Origin: Hysterium pulicare CBS 123377
Taxonomy: Eukaryota; Ascomycota; Dothideomycetes; Hysteriales; Hysteriaceae
Length of the DNA: 50,805 bases
Assembly: GCA_000467715.1 (NCBI GenBank)
Contig: AJFK01000181.1
Span: forward strand, 1-50,805
Direction of reading: 5' to 3'
The notes beneath the pieces are model-generated. The model made no database searches and was not told the origin of the DNA. It saw only the letters and a list, made by a program, of their open reading frames with translations. The translations under genes and the position numbers were made by a program. Shown piece by piece: positions 11,345 to 23,913 of this stretch. The first letter of the stretch is position 1. Each line of letters begins with the position of its first letter.

Positions 11345-12185
11345 TCAAGTTATCATCGTGTCATCCGCCTCTGCATCTACAGATTGCTCCTTATGCGTTC
11401 CACCATGTGGATAAGCATGATCATGGTACTGGCATCGGTCGATTCTTGCCCATTTTGTCTTCGACTTAAAGGACCGCCACTTCCCGTCGTTGGCGTCGGC
11501 CTTCTCCATGATATCACAAACAAAGTCCACGGTGAAGTACGATCGTTCGGTTTTTTGGAAGGTAGCATAGCAAGAGGTGTTGAAAAACGAATCCACTAGG
11601 TACTTCCGCAGAGGTGAATCTCTCATTGTGTTTTCATACGCATAGATGATGCAGAATTTGAGTGTACCCCAACAAGCAGATTTGGTTTCGTGAAGCAGGT
11701 CCAAGGCGTCGTTCTTGAGAGCTGGTATGCCCCTCTTATCTCCGAAGACCCACATCTTGCAGGTCGTCAATGAGTTCGGGTATGTCGGCACATGATTTGG
11801 ATCCGTTTCGTCGGCGTCATGCTCGTAGAATTTGCGAGTATAGATCCAGCAGTAGAACGCCTCAAAGACTTCGACTTCTTCGTCCGGGAGCTGGATAACC
11901 CGAGTTTCGCTCTCTTGAAAACCGCCATTCAGGGCACGAGAGAAATAGGACGAATACCATATCAGAAGACCGCCGTGAATACGATAGAGCTTCTGCTCTT
12001 CACCGATAATGATTGAAACGAGGTTATCGTGATCATAGCAAGAACTGTTGCTGGTTAGCTATCTGACAGCGCTCGTCAAATCTTCAGCATGAAAGGACTT
12101 ACATGGGAGCGTTTCGAGTTGGAGACGAGCAAGCCTTGAAATGCAGCTCCTTGAACAGTTCCTCTGCCTTGTTTGGCAATAACAT
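11345..12185 (-). CDS. BTB/POZ-domain protein
   Basis: Two exons, 12103-12185 and 11345-12044, with a 58 bp intron that has gtaagt and ctaac before acaacag. The product is 260 residues. The start at 12185 gives MLLPNKAEELFKELHFKACS, a typical short leader of fungal BTB proteins. The BTB fold spans about residues 30-130. It begins YDHDNLVSIIIGEEQKLYRIH, where the buried aspartate and the I-x-H strand match the family. It continues with SSYFSRALNGGFQES and LPDEEVEVFEAFYCWIYT. A helical segment CKMWVFGDKRGIPALKNDALD follows. BTB proteins dimerise and often act as cullin-3 adaptors, but no MATH, Kelch or other partner domain is visible. Stand-alone BTB proteins of this size are abundant in moulds. 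The substrate is unknown. Confidence 0.85.
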
Positions 12186-12800
12186 GTTGACCAAGTTCTT
12201 TACTGACGACTGTGCAGCAGTAGATAGGAAATATAGTTTCCTGATGTCCGTATCAGCGTTAAAGAGGCTTTAAAGTATCTAGGTAGAACGGGCTAGAGGC
12301 TTACTATATTCACCCTCCTTCCCACTGCTTCCCGCTCCCCTTTCACTAGGCGCCTCTTGAACACAACCCCAGCCTGTTTGTTGAGGAACCTGGGCTCTTC
12401 TGAGAATTGCTGTTCCGAGTCTGGTTCATTCCACGTGGATGCTCGCTATTCTTAAGTTGAAGGTGAAGAAGTGAAGACTGAAGCGATTGGGAGAAGCGCT
12501 AAAGGAGGACTAGGAAGGCACAAGCCCAAACAAAGGCTGAATTTGGCAGAACTTCGCGAGAATTCACCCAGTATGCATTCATTCATTCATCAGGATTGAC
12601 AGCAGCGTATTTGCCATGAACATGCTTAGTAAGTTTATTTCATTTCTTTAGCCTCAGAGATAACATCCTCCACACGAGGTATGCTAATGCCATAGCCCTA
12701 TTTCAGACTGGCGAGCAAAGTATTCATAACCGCTCCTCTCTGACGCCTTGACCATTCCCATGCAATACACCTCAATTCGTGAAGGACGTAGGTCATTGGA
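12186..12800. other. Intergenic: BTB gene promoter
   Basis: This lies upstream of the BTB gene start and downstream of the SBDS-like gene. It includes a short ATTC tandem tract near 12577-12591. No gene or RNA structure is recognised. Confidence 0.4.
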
Positions 12801-13330
12801 TCAGTGTGCCACTGAAGGGCCATCTGCGATGTTCTTGTCGCCTGAGCGCTCCTTGTTCTAGAATAGCAAGTCAGTCATCTTGTGCGTGATCAAATGGTAG
12901 GTGGATGCCACGTAGGTAGAAAATCATGTGAGATGGAAGAATCTTGGAAAGGTGCTGAATTTAACAGCGAAGGGAAGCATACCTCGGTCTCCTGCGCAAT
13001 TCCCTTCTCCAATATGGCCTTCACGACGTCTTCCTCGTTGTGTGTGCCAAACTCAGATTCCAGTGTTTGATTGCTTGCTGTATCTAGAATACCTTGGACA
13101 CCTTGCCTACAAGCACGCGACATGTCAGCCTAACCCCGCCGTGAAGCTCGAGGAGGGGCAGCTTACTTGTGTGTGACGAAGATCTTGAAGCCGCTCACTA
13201 CTTGAGCCAGAGGCACAGATTTGTCGTTCTTCCACTCCTGTACGGCCTTGATGTCGTCGACGAAGATCACGAAGTCGTCTTCCTTGCCCTTGTAGTGGAC
13301 CTTGGTCTGGGTGTCGTTTCCGCGAGGCAT
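12801..13330 (-). CDS. Small SBDS N-domain-like protein (Rtc3 family)
   Basis: Three exons, 13167-13330, 12983-13106 and 12801-12857, with introns of 60 and 125 bp, give 114 residues. The start MPRGNDTQTKVHYKGKEDDF and the block GVQGILDTASNQTLESEFGT match the compact fungal SBDS N-terminal-like family. Yeast Rtc3 (YHR087W, about 111 residues) is the known member and is linked to RNA metabolism and stress. Length and continuous domain coverage agree with the family. The tiny last exon (18 residues, ending DGPSVAH) is placed by splice sites and frame and resembles the short polar tail of mould homologues. Expected to be a soluble nuclear or cytoplasmic protein. The family call is good; the molecular role is poorly known in any species. 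Confidence 0.88.
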
Positions 13331-13940
13331 GTTGGTTGGTTGGTATGTGTAGTTTGAAGTCGGGTAGTTTGGTAGATAGATTAGAGTTGGAAGTGGCTTT
13401 GGGTGCGGTTGAAGTTGTGAATATGTGAGAGTGAAACTTTGGAGAGGAAGCGGGCAGGTTTTGTACAGCTGTTTCATATGGGCTCCAAACACATGTACGT
13501 CATGCCAAGGCCTGCACTTTCTTCCAGCTTCCCTGCCCACCCCAGCAGGCACCACATCAGCCTCCAAAGCCCGAGACTCATGACAGCCCGACCAATTTCA
13601 AAGGACATGTATGCTTCCGCTCTAAATTCAAATAATGACGCTGTTGTTCACACTCGCTATCCAATGCTCTCTCGTTTTGTGAATTTCCTCCCATGACGCC
13701 ATCAAAGTCCAAGCTCCTAAACAAGCAAACAAGTCAAACGGTGGCTTCGGGAGTACCTTGCAGAAACCCTATGATCTGCACATCACTCGTGCCATGCCTA
13801 AGACCAAGCCATGTTACACCGGGGAGCTCAAAAACAATATGCTTCACACGTGAGAGACTGACTGCACTAAGAATCTTCTCTTCTAGCAGACCTTTCGCGC
13901 CAGACTGAGCTTCTTCAAATTCCGAACTCCCAATCAGTTG
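13331..13940. other. Intergenic: promoter of the SBDS-like gene
   Basis: This is 610 bp between the SBDS-like gene start and the 3' end of the RhoGEF gene, both on the minus strand. It is pyrimidine/purine-biased near the start codon. No other feature is recognised. Confidence 0.4.
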
Positions 13941-16900
13941 TTACTTGAAAAACCGAAATAGTCTGCTCTTTGATTTGAGCAACTTCTTGGGTGCATTGAT
14001 GCTAGTCGGTGAGGGTATTCGCATAGACTGTGCCGGTGTAGCAGACTCATACTTCTGATTCTCGTTCTCTCTTGCCATATCCAACAACGCGGTATCCGGA
14101 ATGCGGACGATAGTCGTGCTGGATCCACTGGAGGCAGTTCTGTTTCCCATAGTCCGCTTTTGGGGTTGGTGTATCATATGCGTTGACAGCCGTCGTGCTT
14201 TCTTCACTGCGGACCGTTCACTCGATCGCTCGCGACCACTAGCTCGATTTGCAAGCCTCCTGCGCCGCCCACTCGGTCTGCTATCCTGCAATTCGAAGTC
14301 TGCGGGCAGGAAAGCTGCGGGAGCATTGTGAAAGTCAACCAGTGCGGGCACAGGACGTGCTCGAAGGTTCGCTTGCGATAACCTGCGTGTTCTGCTCAAA
14401 GACTCTTCTGACCGAGTTTGGCTTAAGCTTGTGAAGCTGGGAGAGCGTCTAGAGAAATTGCTAGCAATACTTGCCATACTAAGCTTTCGCATCACTGAGT
14501 TGGCGGAGGCTCGGATCGGGTTATCAGCTCGGCGGGGAGCCATGCCAGGGAACGGCAAGATTTCCTTGGTCCAAACTTCCTCAAGTGCAGTCTCGAGTCT
14601 GATCCTCTCGGCCCTTCGAGGAGCCAAGATTGGGACATGATTTGTAGATAAGTGAGACTGTGACCGTGTGACTGGTAGAGAAGCAGTAGCTTGAGGTGCA
14701 TCTGGGGCTTTTTGGGCATGCGTATTCTTGATGATGACTTGGCCCAAGTTCGCCTTCGGTCCAAGGGTGGCAGCCCGATGGACGGACATTCGTCGCACTA
14801 TACTCTCCGCTTGGCCAAAGGCAGGTCCGATGGACTTGATATCCAGAGATAAAGATGAAAATATGTCTTGCATGGTGGAGCGTCCTTCGACAAGGTCATG
14901 GGTCTCAGAGGTAATACGACTACGGAGATGTTTCCTCCAAGTCTCCTCTTCCTGCGCAGAACAAGCACTCAATATTACTTCGTATAGTCTATGGCCGGAT
15001 TCGAAGAGAAGTTTCCAAGTGTGGGGCGCGGTGTGACATTGCAGACCTGTATTGGTCTTTAGCGATGACAATCTGTGACCTCAGACATGTCTTGACGTAC
15101 CTCGACCATTATCTGGTTCTTCGATGGTTCCGTTCGCCAGAGAAATGGCGGCGACAACATTGTACGGCGTGAAATTGCGATTTGTCGTTGCAAGCACTAG
15201 GCAGGATTTATAAAGTACGCATATCATGTATTGACCTCTGACCTGGTCGCCACCTTGGTATGCAATGTGCAGTACGCCGCAGAGGACAACATGCCCAAGA
15301 AGTCGGAACACGACAGCGCGAGATATTGTCTAATCGGATTAACTGAGGTGTTTCGTCTTGGGCAAAGGAATAAACTACCTGCTCTTGGAATGCTAGACGA
15401 TCTTGCAGATGCCAGGTCGTTTCGATCAGCCTCCTTCTTTGAGGATCATCCTTCGCTATGTTGACCTCACGTATTGCTTCTTGGAGTCGAAACAATGCCT
15501 TTTCCAGCTCGGCATGAGCTTCAGGGTCATCATAGACGGGCGTATGCCGACAAAGATCGTCAAATAAGAGAGGATACTTGCAAACACGTTGAATTGGCTA
15601 CAAATGTCCTTGATCAGCAATACCCTCATGGTATGATCGCACACTGACCTTGATGAGAAGGTCTGAAAAGGTCAGAGCTTTCCTACTGTTGGCTTCTCGA
15701 TTATTCTCCGAAGCCAGAATCTTCGATAAAGCTTCGACGCCTCTTTCGTAAGCTTGCCACGCTGGCAGAGATCTACACTGCGATGTCAAATCTTGCGACA
15801 TAGTCGTCCAGTGCGCTCCATATTCTTCATAAGCAAAGAACCGTTTCATCTAAGACAGAATGAGATGAGCAATGAGGCGAAAAACCAGGGAAAGAACTCG
15901 TGCACTCACATATTTATTGAAGATTTTCGCGACAATGCCGGCCGTCTTTGTGTCTGCAATCATCCCTCTTGGCCGGCGATCTGGAGATCTACCAATCTCG
16001 AGAGAGTGTCTGAGTCGGCGACCTATCTTCGCCTCCATCAACCTTCCAGGAACAATGTCAGCACTGTGGAAACGAATATGCTTCGCCTTTGTTATAGGAT
16101 AGGCATCTTTGCTCGTGCCATGTGTTGCATCCGAATTAGGTATGAATTTGTGGAGGTCAGCAAGTAGGTCTTCATGCAATTGCAGGATCTGCGATATATT
16201 TTGTTGAATCGATGTTCGTGTTTGAGGTGGTAGAGACGGCATTGATGCAAGTAGCATGAAGTAATCCTAAAGACCGCAATTAGTGAAATATTGGGCGGCA
16301 GGATTTGGACAGCCCTACATTAATCAGAATCTTTAAGTCGCCGATATAGCTTTCCTCAGACGAAATAAGCTCTTCAAGGATTTTACGTCGCTGAACTGAT
16401 CGTAACCAAGCACCTTCATCAATGATCGGACCTAGAGAAGCTGTGTTGCTGTCCGTTGATATTCTTGCGTCTGAAAAGTTACTACTCCTGTTTTCAACTC
16501 TCATCTTAGTAGTGAAGCCACCTCGCTGAGACCGAACAGCTATGCTAGTACTGGCCAGAGTTATCGTAGCGGATCTCATGGCAGTTACAAATCCTAAAGA
16601 TGATGACATAGACTCGGATTTTCGTCGCTGTGATTCCGGTATATGCGGCAATGGCGATAGCTTTCCCAGGTCACTATCCACAATGTCGACTGACCATCTT
16701 TGTGTCTTCGCGCTGTCGTCTTTTCGGCGTTGGGCATGTCGTTTTCGCAGTGTGCTCATCCACCTCTTGAAAGGAGGTGGGCTGATCTCGATTATGACTG
16801 GAGGGGTTTTGTGATCATCACTACTTTGTTCAGTCCCCGTACTATCTGAGAATCGACCATCTGACAGAGGGAACTGTAGAGCATCGTAATAGAGATCCAA

Positions 16901-17389
16901 GGTATTCGAGGTGTCACCCTCTACTTTCGCAAGCTTGCTGCCCCCCCTTACAGGACTCTGTCTCGTGGGTTCATGGAGGTGGTTGAGGTTGATATCACCC
17001 AAATCTTTCGCATCCTTCAACTGAATATCCGGTTGTTTCTGAACGACCGCAAAAGATAATGGGGCCCCCTTTGCATCACAGCCTGTTTTACGTGGGTAGT
17101 GAACAGATAGTCGTGGCTCTGCTGATTCTGCCTCAAGCTCATGAACGAGATTCAACAATGATCGGGAGGTGAGCCCCGGTGGGCAATTCTCGGTTCCAAG
17201 AAACCATGCTCCAGCCTGAATAGAGACTAAGGAGTTCAGCGAGGTCGTAGACAAGTTCCCGGGTGTCAGGTTTTGGAGTGATCCATTTGGTATTTGATCC
17301 CTCAGAGGTGAACATGACCGCAAGTAGGGCGTTTCACTGAAGGAGCGCTTTAGCGGACTTTGTGGGGGCAGGGCCAGTACGGAGGCCAT
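13941..17389 (-). CDS. Rho guanine nucleotide exchange factor (DH-PH)
   Basis: Six exons: 16319-17389, 15910-16266, 15649-15849, 15379-15597, 15101-15329 and 13941-15046. Introns are 49-60 bp. The product is 1060 residues. A Ser/Pro-rich N-terminus (1-330) precedes a DH domain at about 333-600: RRKILEELISSEESYIGDL opens helix 1, MKRFFAYEEYG follows, and FSDLLIKPIQRVCKYPLLFDD is the hallmark last helix. A PH-like domain follows at about 617-740 (VVFRLLGHVVLCGVLH; TWKLLFESG). The tail is long, basic and Ser/Arg-rich, ending KSRLFRFFK, suggesting phospho-regulation and membrane binding. The family activates Rho/Cdc42 GTPases at growth sites by promoting GDP release; the target GTPase cannot be read here. 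The gene is divergent from the Nas2 gene, with 551 bp between starts. Confidence 0.92.
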
Positions 17390-17940
17390 AGCGACAAAGA
17401 GTGGCCGTCGAAACTAATCCATATAGGACAAGTATGGGGTATCGTGTGACATGGGAGATAAATATTTGCTTGAGAGACACGAGGAGCAGAGAGATGAGTG
17501 TTGAAGATCAACCTACGCCTGAAGGGATTATTCAACAGACGATCAGCAGGAGTGAATTCGTGTGAAGGAAAGAGCATTTAGTTTGTTGACCAATGCATGC
17601 TGGAGTGATCATGATATCCAGGCAAGGGCAAGCTGCGGTTAGTGTTGAATGATGAACAGCCATTTCCTCATCTACGCTTACAATCATTCACTATGACCCA
17701 GGCGCATTTAAAGGAGAGAGGACTCCTCATGAGTTGGATTGATGAAGGATGGTTGAGAGAAGTGAGAAGCTACACCAGGTATCACAAACAAAGTTTGGTC
17801 ATTTTAACGAGGGCCATCCAGGTATGCTGGATACGCTTAAATGGTCATGACTAGCTATCTCCGACAACCCCCGCCGTGTGATCTGACTGTTTACCACTTC
17901 GAATTAACACCACACAGCGCGACGATCTATCCTGTCACAA
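17390..17940. promoter_or_regulatory. Shared divergent promoter, RhoGEF / Nas2
   Basis: A 551 bp gap separates the start codons of two genes transcribed away from each other. I looked for the yeast proteasome element GGTGGCAAA and did not find it. No further motif is claimed. Confidence 0.5.
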
Positions 17941-18925
17941 ATGGGATTACGAATGGACGACATACATGCGCCAACTGTAGCCTCAGGGCCAACCTCAGGC
18001 GGCTACTCGAATGGTGTCCCCAAAGAGCAACTCTCTCTAAAATCCTTGATAGAAGAGAAGGACAGACTCGAAGAGGAACTCAAGGCCTTGGGCTCTGTAT
18101 TGGATTCTGTGAGCACATTCATACTCTACTCACTACATATGCTGATGATGTCTTGTTCATAGCATGGAGTCAATATGAACACAAGCCTAACAACATTCGA
18201 TGGCTTCCCTCGAAGTGACATCGATGTCGCGCAGAGTACGAGTCGTCTTACCGCTCCACGTTCAACAATATCTGACATGGTGTGGTAGTTCGCACAACGA
18301 GAGCCCGAATAATAAGGTTGAAGACCGACTACAAGGAGCTCATGACCCGGATAGAGGCAGGCCTACATGCTCATCATGCAAGACAGGCAGAAGCTGCACA
18401 AAACAATGCCGCAAGTCTCTCTAGTCAAGCTGGAGACGCAGCTTCTGGAGCTTCTGCCGCATCGGCGGTACAAGCTCCGTTTGCTAAGGTCAATAGCGTG
18501 GTGCCTGGCAGTCCAGCAGATTCCGCAGGTCTAAAAGCAGGCGATACCATAACCAAATTCGGCTATGTAGACTGGACAAATCACGAGAAACTAAGTAAGG
18601 TGGCAGAAGTTGTATCGCAAAACGAAGGCGTGAGTTGTCCCCAGCCACCCAATCATATATCTTGCCCCTGCGCCATAGTGGAAAAGCACTACAGCCCCCG
18701 AATGATGTCCTGGGAATGAGCAACACCATGTCTCAATTGCAGAGTATACGCTCGGAGATTCCACATTGGAAATTGACTAATTGCTAGTTACAGTTGCCCA
18801 TAACCGTGAAAGCACTTAGGCCAAGCTCTTCCGGTGGACGTGCAGAAGAAGTGCAAATGCAATTGACACCACGTCGGAATTGGGGCGGAAGAGGCTTGCT
18901 AGGGTGTCATTTACTTCCGGTGTAG
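17941..18925 (+). CDS. nas2: 26S proteasome assembly chaperone Nas2 / PSMD9 (PDZ)
   Basis: Four exons, 17941-18108, 18163-18235, 18289-18629 and 18794-18925, with introns of 54, 53 and 164 bp, give 237 residues. An N-terminal helical region (EEKDRLEEELKAL; RTTRARIIRLKTDYKELM) is followed by a PDZ domain at about 123-215: FAKVNSVVPGSPADSAGLKAGDTITKFG carries the family's PDZ signature. The C-terminus has the family tail NWGGRGLLGCHLLP. Nas2 binds the C-terminus of Rpt5 and guides assembly of the proteasome base. The last junction joins NEG to LPITV in phase and aligns with homologues. The start could also be the second Met (17953), since MDDIHAPTV resembles homologue N-termini. Neighbour context is not informative. 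Confidence 0.9.
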
Positions 18926-19578
18926 TCAACGACGGGTGTCTTTGTTCACGTAGGTTTTATGGGGGAAATGACGTTGAGTTTCACCGAGTCCAAGTTATTC
19001 TTGTAGACCGGCAGCAAAGGGCATGTAGGCATGGGAAGACTCTTTGACTCCTCACGAGAATTCTGACACCTATGTGGTCTTTCACTTCTAGAGCATTCGA
19101 TGAAAAGCGGCTGTTTGCTTCGTGGCATGCATGGAATGGAGCAAAGTGTTGGGTTTTCACTGATGGCATGATATCCCGGAGTTCATATGGCATCTGGACA
19201 ACATGTAGACATTAAATGTACAGTGATTTCCAAGAAGTTTCTGCTAGGTGGCAATGGCCTTCTGCCTTCCACCGCTGCCTGGTGAAAGCAGAGTATATGC
19301 ACGGACCAAGTGGACTTTTGCTTACCACATTGGATCTTTCACCGCCCGCCAACAAAGTCATAACAAAATCAACAGGCAAGCCAGAGTTTTGCCCCACGAC
19401 ATCCAAACAGTTTTCCACGCTCTCTTGACTACCGACTTACCATAAAAGGTACGGCTCCTCTGCTTAGGGTATTGTTACGACAATATCTCCTCGCCCCAGC
19501 TACTGACGGCCGGGCACAATAGTCACCTTTGCGCAAACAACCATCTAGCATCCTATCACCCCGCAACACATCGTGACC
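18926..19578. other. Intergenic: Ran GTPase promoter
   Basis: This is 653 bp between the Nas2 stop and the Ran start, both on the plus strand. A pyrimidine-rich, A/C-rich leader precedes the Ran ATG. Short frames here match nothing. Confidence 0.45.
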
Positions 19579-20542
19579 ATGGCTGAAGCACCTGCGCAAG
19601 CCCCACCAACCTTCAAGCTTGTGCTTGTGGGTGACGGTGGTACCGGAAAGGTGAGACAAGATTGTCCTTGAACTTTCTAGTTGTCACTGGTTTTCCAGTC
19701 CTCAAGGCTGGATTGCAACCGACAAACATATCAGCAAAATTCGTTGTCTGGAACTACATCCGGCTAACCTCATCTTATTCGATAGACAACCTTTGTGAAG
19801 CGTCACATCACCGGCGAGTTCGAAAAGAAGTACATTGCAACACTGGGAGTAGAGGTCCACCCTCTCGGCTTCACCACCGTGCGTAAATTCCCGATCTCCA
19901 ATAGTGCGGAGGAAAGAGGGTTAGATGCTGACATACGATAGAACTTGGGACCCATCCAATTTGATGTCTGGGATACCGCAGGCCAAGAGAAGTTCGGTGG
20001 CCTCCGTGATGGATACTATATCAACGGCCAATGCGGCATCATCATGTTCGATGTGACGTCGCGAATTACATACAAGAACGTTCCCAACTGGCACCGTACG
20101 TCTTCGATCTTTCCTCTCCAATCTGATATGCTACTAATTTGCACATAGGCGATCTTGTCCGTGTCTGCGAGAACATCCCCATCGTCCTTTGCGGCAACAA
20201 GGTCGACGTGAAGGAGCGTAAAGTTAAGGCAAAGACAATCACTTTCCACCGCAAGAAAAACCTTCAGTACTACGATATCTCGGCCAAGTCCAATTACAAC
20301 TTCGAGAAGCCCTTCCTTTGGCTTGCCAGGAAGCTTGTCGGAAACCAGACTTTGGTAAGACAACACAATACTAGCTATAGAGAATGTAGTGGCTAACGAT
20401 TTGTTATTAGGAATTCGTCGCCGCTCCCGCATTGGCACCTCCCGAAGTCCAGGTCGACCAGGCCGTTCTCGAGCAATACCAGAAGGAAATGCAGGACGCT
20501 GCCCAGATGCCTCTGCCTGACGAGGAGGATGCCGATTTGTAG
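19579..20542 (+). CDS. Ran GTPase (Gsp1/Spi1 orthologue)
   Basis: Five exons, 19579-19650, 19786-19878, 19942-20095, 20149-20354 and 20411-20542, give 218 residues, close to the usual 216. G1 loop GDGGTGKT is at about 18-25, cut by the first intron; switch I follows, with LGVEVHPL; switch [16 protein letters not shown] starts at residue 66; NKVD is at 123-126; the SAK motif is DISAKSNYN. The C-terminus ends in the acidic DEEDADL, the Ran hallmark that contacts Ran-binding domains. There is no C-terminal prenylation Cys, as expected for Ran. It drives nuclear import and export and spindle assembly through the RanGTP gradient, with RCC1 as its exchange factor. An essential, strongly conserved gene; no defects seen. 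Confidence 0.97.
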
Positions 20543-21770
20543 ATAATAATCGTGTCTACGCGATCCCTTCCTCAGTTGGCTAGCTGTCTGAAGGCTATTT
20601 AGAATGCGGGAAATGAGGGTTAGGAATTGGCATCTGGGAGGAAAGGGAAGGGGCCGGCCATAGCTTGATTGTTTGTGGGTGGAAGCGATAGGAACGAGAA
20701 GAAATGACAGTGCGACAAACCTTCTCTTCTTGTCAAGGGGATCCGGATCTTCTGGGTTTTCTACTTAGCGTTAGACGGTCATATGGATAGTTCATATGAT
20801 ATTCCTTGCCTGATACACATTACGAGCGATTCGTGTGATGCTTCTTCTATTGCTAGTGCCACTCATTTAAAGTTGAAATATGACTAGGTACGGCTTCCAC
20901 AACACATACTTATCAAACTTGGCTCAAACTTGGCAATATGAGGCTGTTTATCACCTCTGCGCACGTTGGTTTGACGTCATTGTTATCATGCTTCCTCAAA
21001 CTTCACGACCATGCAACACTTGCTCAAACTTCCATTCATAGGTACCATCAAATACTAGCATTAAATATGTCAGGGGGAACAAACACATTCTCCAAAAACC
21101 GAGATAACCAGCCGAACTAGAGAGTTTTGAGGTATCAATAGTTGCCGAAATCGGTCCAACACTACTTATTCCACGTCTCCTTCTCCTTAAACAAACTCTG
21201 AGTTTTGAAAGACCGTTTGGAGATATATAGCGAATGCTTCTAAGACCCCTAAAAAAACTTAGCCTCCAAGATTCCATAGTCTTCCCAATTAAACCCAAAA
21301 CATAGGCGTCTCGAAGATCCTAGCTAAAACATAAAGATGCGCACTCCTTCACATAAGAGGACAGATAGATGAACAATGGGATTAAACGCCTTTTGAGTGG
21401 AAATAAAAAGGGACGATAGCGAGGAGAGAGTGAAATGGCGTCAGGATAAAATACAGTGTGCCGAGAATAAGCCCTTTCTTTGCGTTGAAACAGGTCATCT
21501 AGGCGACGATAAGTCCTGGAAGAAAGGGAGAGCTATCGTTGATATGGAACAATGAAATTGCGTGGCGCGCGAGCTTTTCTTTAAGTGAGCGCTGTTGTAA
21601 CGCTCTTTATGTCTGCTTGTGGGGCAGACGGATATTTCCTGGTTTTCGGGTATCGATGTTGGGTATCAAAAATAAGAACGCATAGTTAACTTTTAGACCA
21701 AGGACGAGTAAGAACACGGTTAATGAAATCGAAACGAGGGCGGCGACTAAATGGAGCTAGACTTGAACCA
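20543..21770. other. Tail-to-tail intergenic region between Ran and the Zn2Cys6 factor
   Basis: This is 1.2 kb holding the 3' UTRs of two convergent genes. Frames are short and unrecognised. I see no repeats or RNA genes. Confidence 0.45.
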
Positions 21771-23913
21771 TCATGGTGTCAGAAGCTGTAGTGATGGGGG
21801 CAGCAATGGTGCGTAGGTTTGCGGTTCTTCCAAAGACCCATCTTCGATGACGCTGCGTATAATGTCGTCATTTGCAAGTGTCGACCACATATGAATGCTC
21901 TGCGCCTTCTTGGACCGGTACATGACATGCGCAACGCCTCGTACCTGACCTAGGACTGTCTTCGCAACGGGCCATAGGTTGGTCAAGGTTTGTAAGGCAC
22001 CGATGTCTAAACGAATCGAGGACTTGATCTTCTCGTCTTGGCCGTCCGGAACTAGAAATGACCAGTACGAGAGATGGATGACTGAAGCCTGGACGATGAC
22101 ACAAGTGAAGAAGGGCGTGTGTTTCTGTAGGGAGCCTGGAAGTTTGATAAGTTTCAAGATATCCTCTGCTGCTGCGAGACATTTCGCGGTGTGGGTGTCC
22201 CGTGACTGGGTTGGATTGAGGTATTGTAGAGGATCGACGCAGAGGGTGATTTCCTTGGCGTCTCCGTATCCGAGGTTGGATCGTGGCCGATGTAACATAA
22301 TAGTACTTCCGCTGATGATCATACGTGCGGTGAAAAGGAGCTCGTCAACCTGACCGTCATTCCTGACGATGTTCTTCTTAGATTCGGGGAGGAGTCGTGC
22401 CCAATTTGTTTGATAATCATCTGCGGTGTCCACGATGTGGTATTCGAATGGATCAGATCGGCAGGCTTCGAAAACTCTGCCCAATATTCGTACTGCATCG
22501 ATTAGATATGTGAAGGAGGAGAATACGACTCTTTCTTCGGCAAATGGTTCATCGTCATATTCTTGAATGGTTCGCGAAAAAGGAATTTGCTGTATAATCA
22601 TCAGTGTCCGGCCAAAAAGCTGAGGCAAGCGCCTCATTCAGGCACGAGATCGGAATGCCAGTCATTTATTGAACAGATGGAAGCCCAGTAGCAAAAGCAG
22701 AATGAGAAAATAACTCACGCCAGATATATATTCATTGTCCTCGCACGGCAAGAGAACATCGGTCACAACGTCTCTCAGTTGGAAAGGGATGGTGGGGTTC
22801 ACGGCAGCAAACATGCCGTTGATAGTGAATAATGACCACCATGTTCGCTTCCAGCATTCTTCTAACACTCTGTCACCGTTGCCGTGGACAATAGCAAAAT
22901 CTGACCGATGTAGACCAATCTCAAGGGCTAACTGAATGGCCATTAAAATAATTTGAGCAGCTCGACCAGGGTCATTGTTCGCGTGTAGCCCCATTGCGAA
23001 AAGAGTTAAAGCTTGAACGGAGAAGCCGTCTTTTTCAAAACTCTGTTGAGAAAGCATCTTGTTCAAAGCTTGTTTATACATCTCTGTTGGAGCTGATGGA
23101 ATGAAGCATGATCCAATAAACTGAACCGCAAGCTCCAAAAGAGGGATTCGTCTCACTTTAAGAAGCTCTACAAGTCGATTGCGGGGAAGTAGAAATGGAT
23201 GGCAGCCGTTAAAGAATGCAAAGAAGGCTCCTGTTGAATTCGCAGGGCCTAGAGTAACTGGTTGGGTTTGCCGTTGAGCCCCGGGCAAAGTAAGTTGATT
23301 TTGAGGCGTAGTGGCGAAGAAATTCAGTCCATTGGGAGGAGTTGAGGTAAGGTTAAAATCGAGATTTTGAGACGGTAATTGGAAAGCGTCGGCTCCTGAA
23401 ACACTGTCCAGTGGGCTTGAAAGGAGCGGCCCGTTCTCTGGTCCTGCTTTCATGTTAGATCGTCGTGATGTTGGAGTTTCGGACAAGGCATGACAGACCT
23501 GGAGTTGGAGCCGATGGATTGTCAGCCCCAGAGACTTTAGTTCTCCTCTTACCCTTCCAGCCTCTACGGGACTTGATGTAGGAACATTCCACACCATCTG
23601 CTCTGCATCTGGAACAGCGAACACCTCCATCGCATTTGAGGTGTCGGCTCCTGCAAGCCACGCACGCTACCGGGACAGAAGCTCTAGGCGCAGACCCTTT
23701 CTCCGACGTATTAGTACTACGCGGAGGGGTTGGGCCTTGGCTTGGTTCTGAGATACTGTTATGACCAGACGAATTGGCGTCAGTAGAGACGTCAAGGCCG
23801 ATAGCAGCGGGATCCTGTGATTCCTGCGTCCAGAATGATGACTCTACTGTCGAGGCAGACAGATCAGAGGCTGAAGATGCCATCAGGACGCGGTTTGCGT
23901 TATTTCGAGCCAA
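21771..23913 (-). CDS. Zn2Cys6 transcription factor with fungal_trans domain
   Basis: Three exons, 23499-23913, 22719-23443 and 21771-22589, with introns of 55 and 129 bp, give 652 residues. A Ser-rich N-terminus precedes a Gal4-type binuclear zinc cluster at about residues 83-109, with spacing C-x2-C-x6-C-x5-C-x2-C-x6-C (starting ACVACRSRHLKC). A basic linker SRRGWKGKRR follows. The middle-homology regulatory domain spans about 210-450; FFNGCHPFLLPR and CWKRTWWSLFTINGMFA are the typical signatures. It is a nuclear DNA-binding regulator; the target is unknown. It sits beside the GAG gene set with its 5' end facing uge3, so a local role is possible but unproven. An alternative start is the second Met at 23883. 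Confidence 0.9.
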
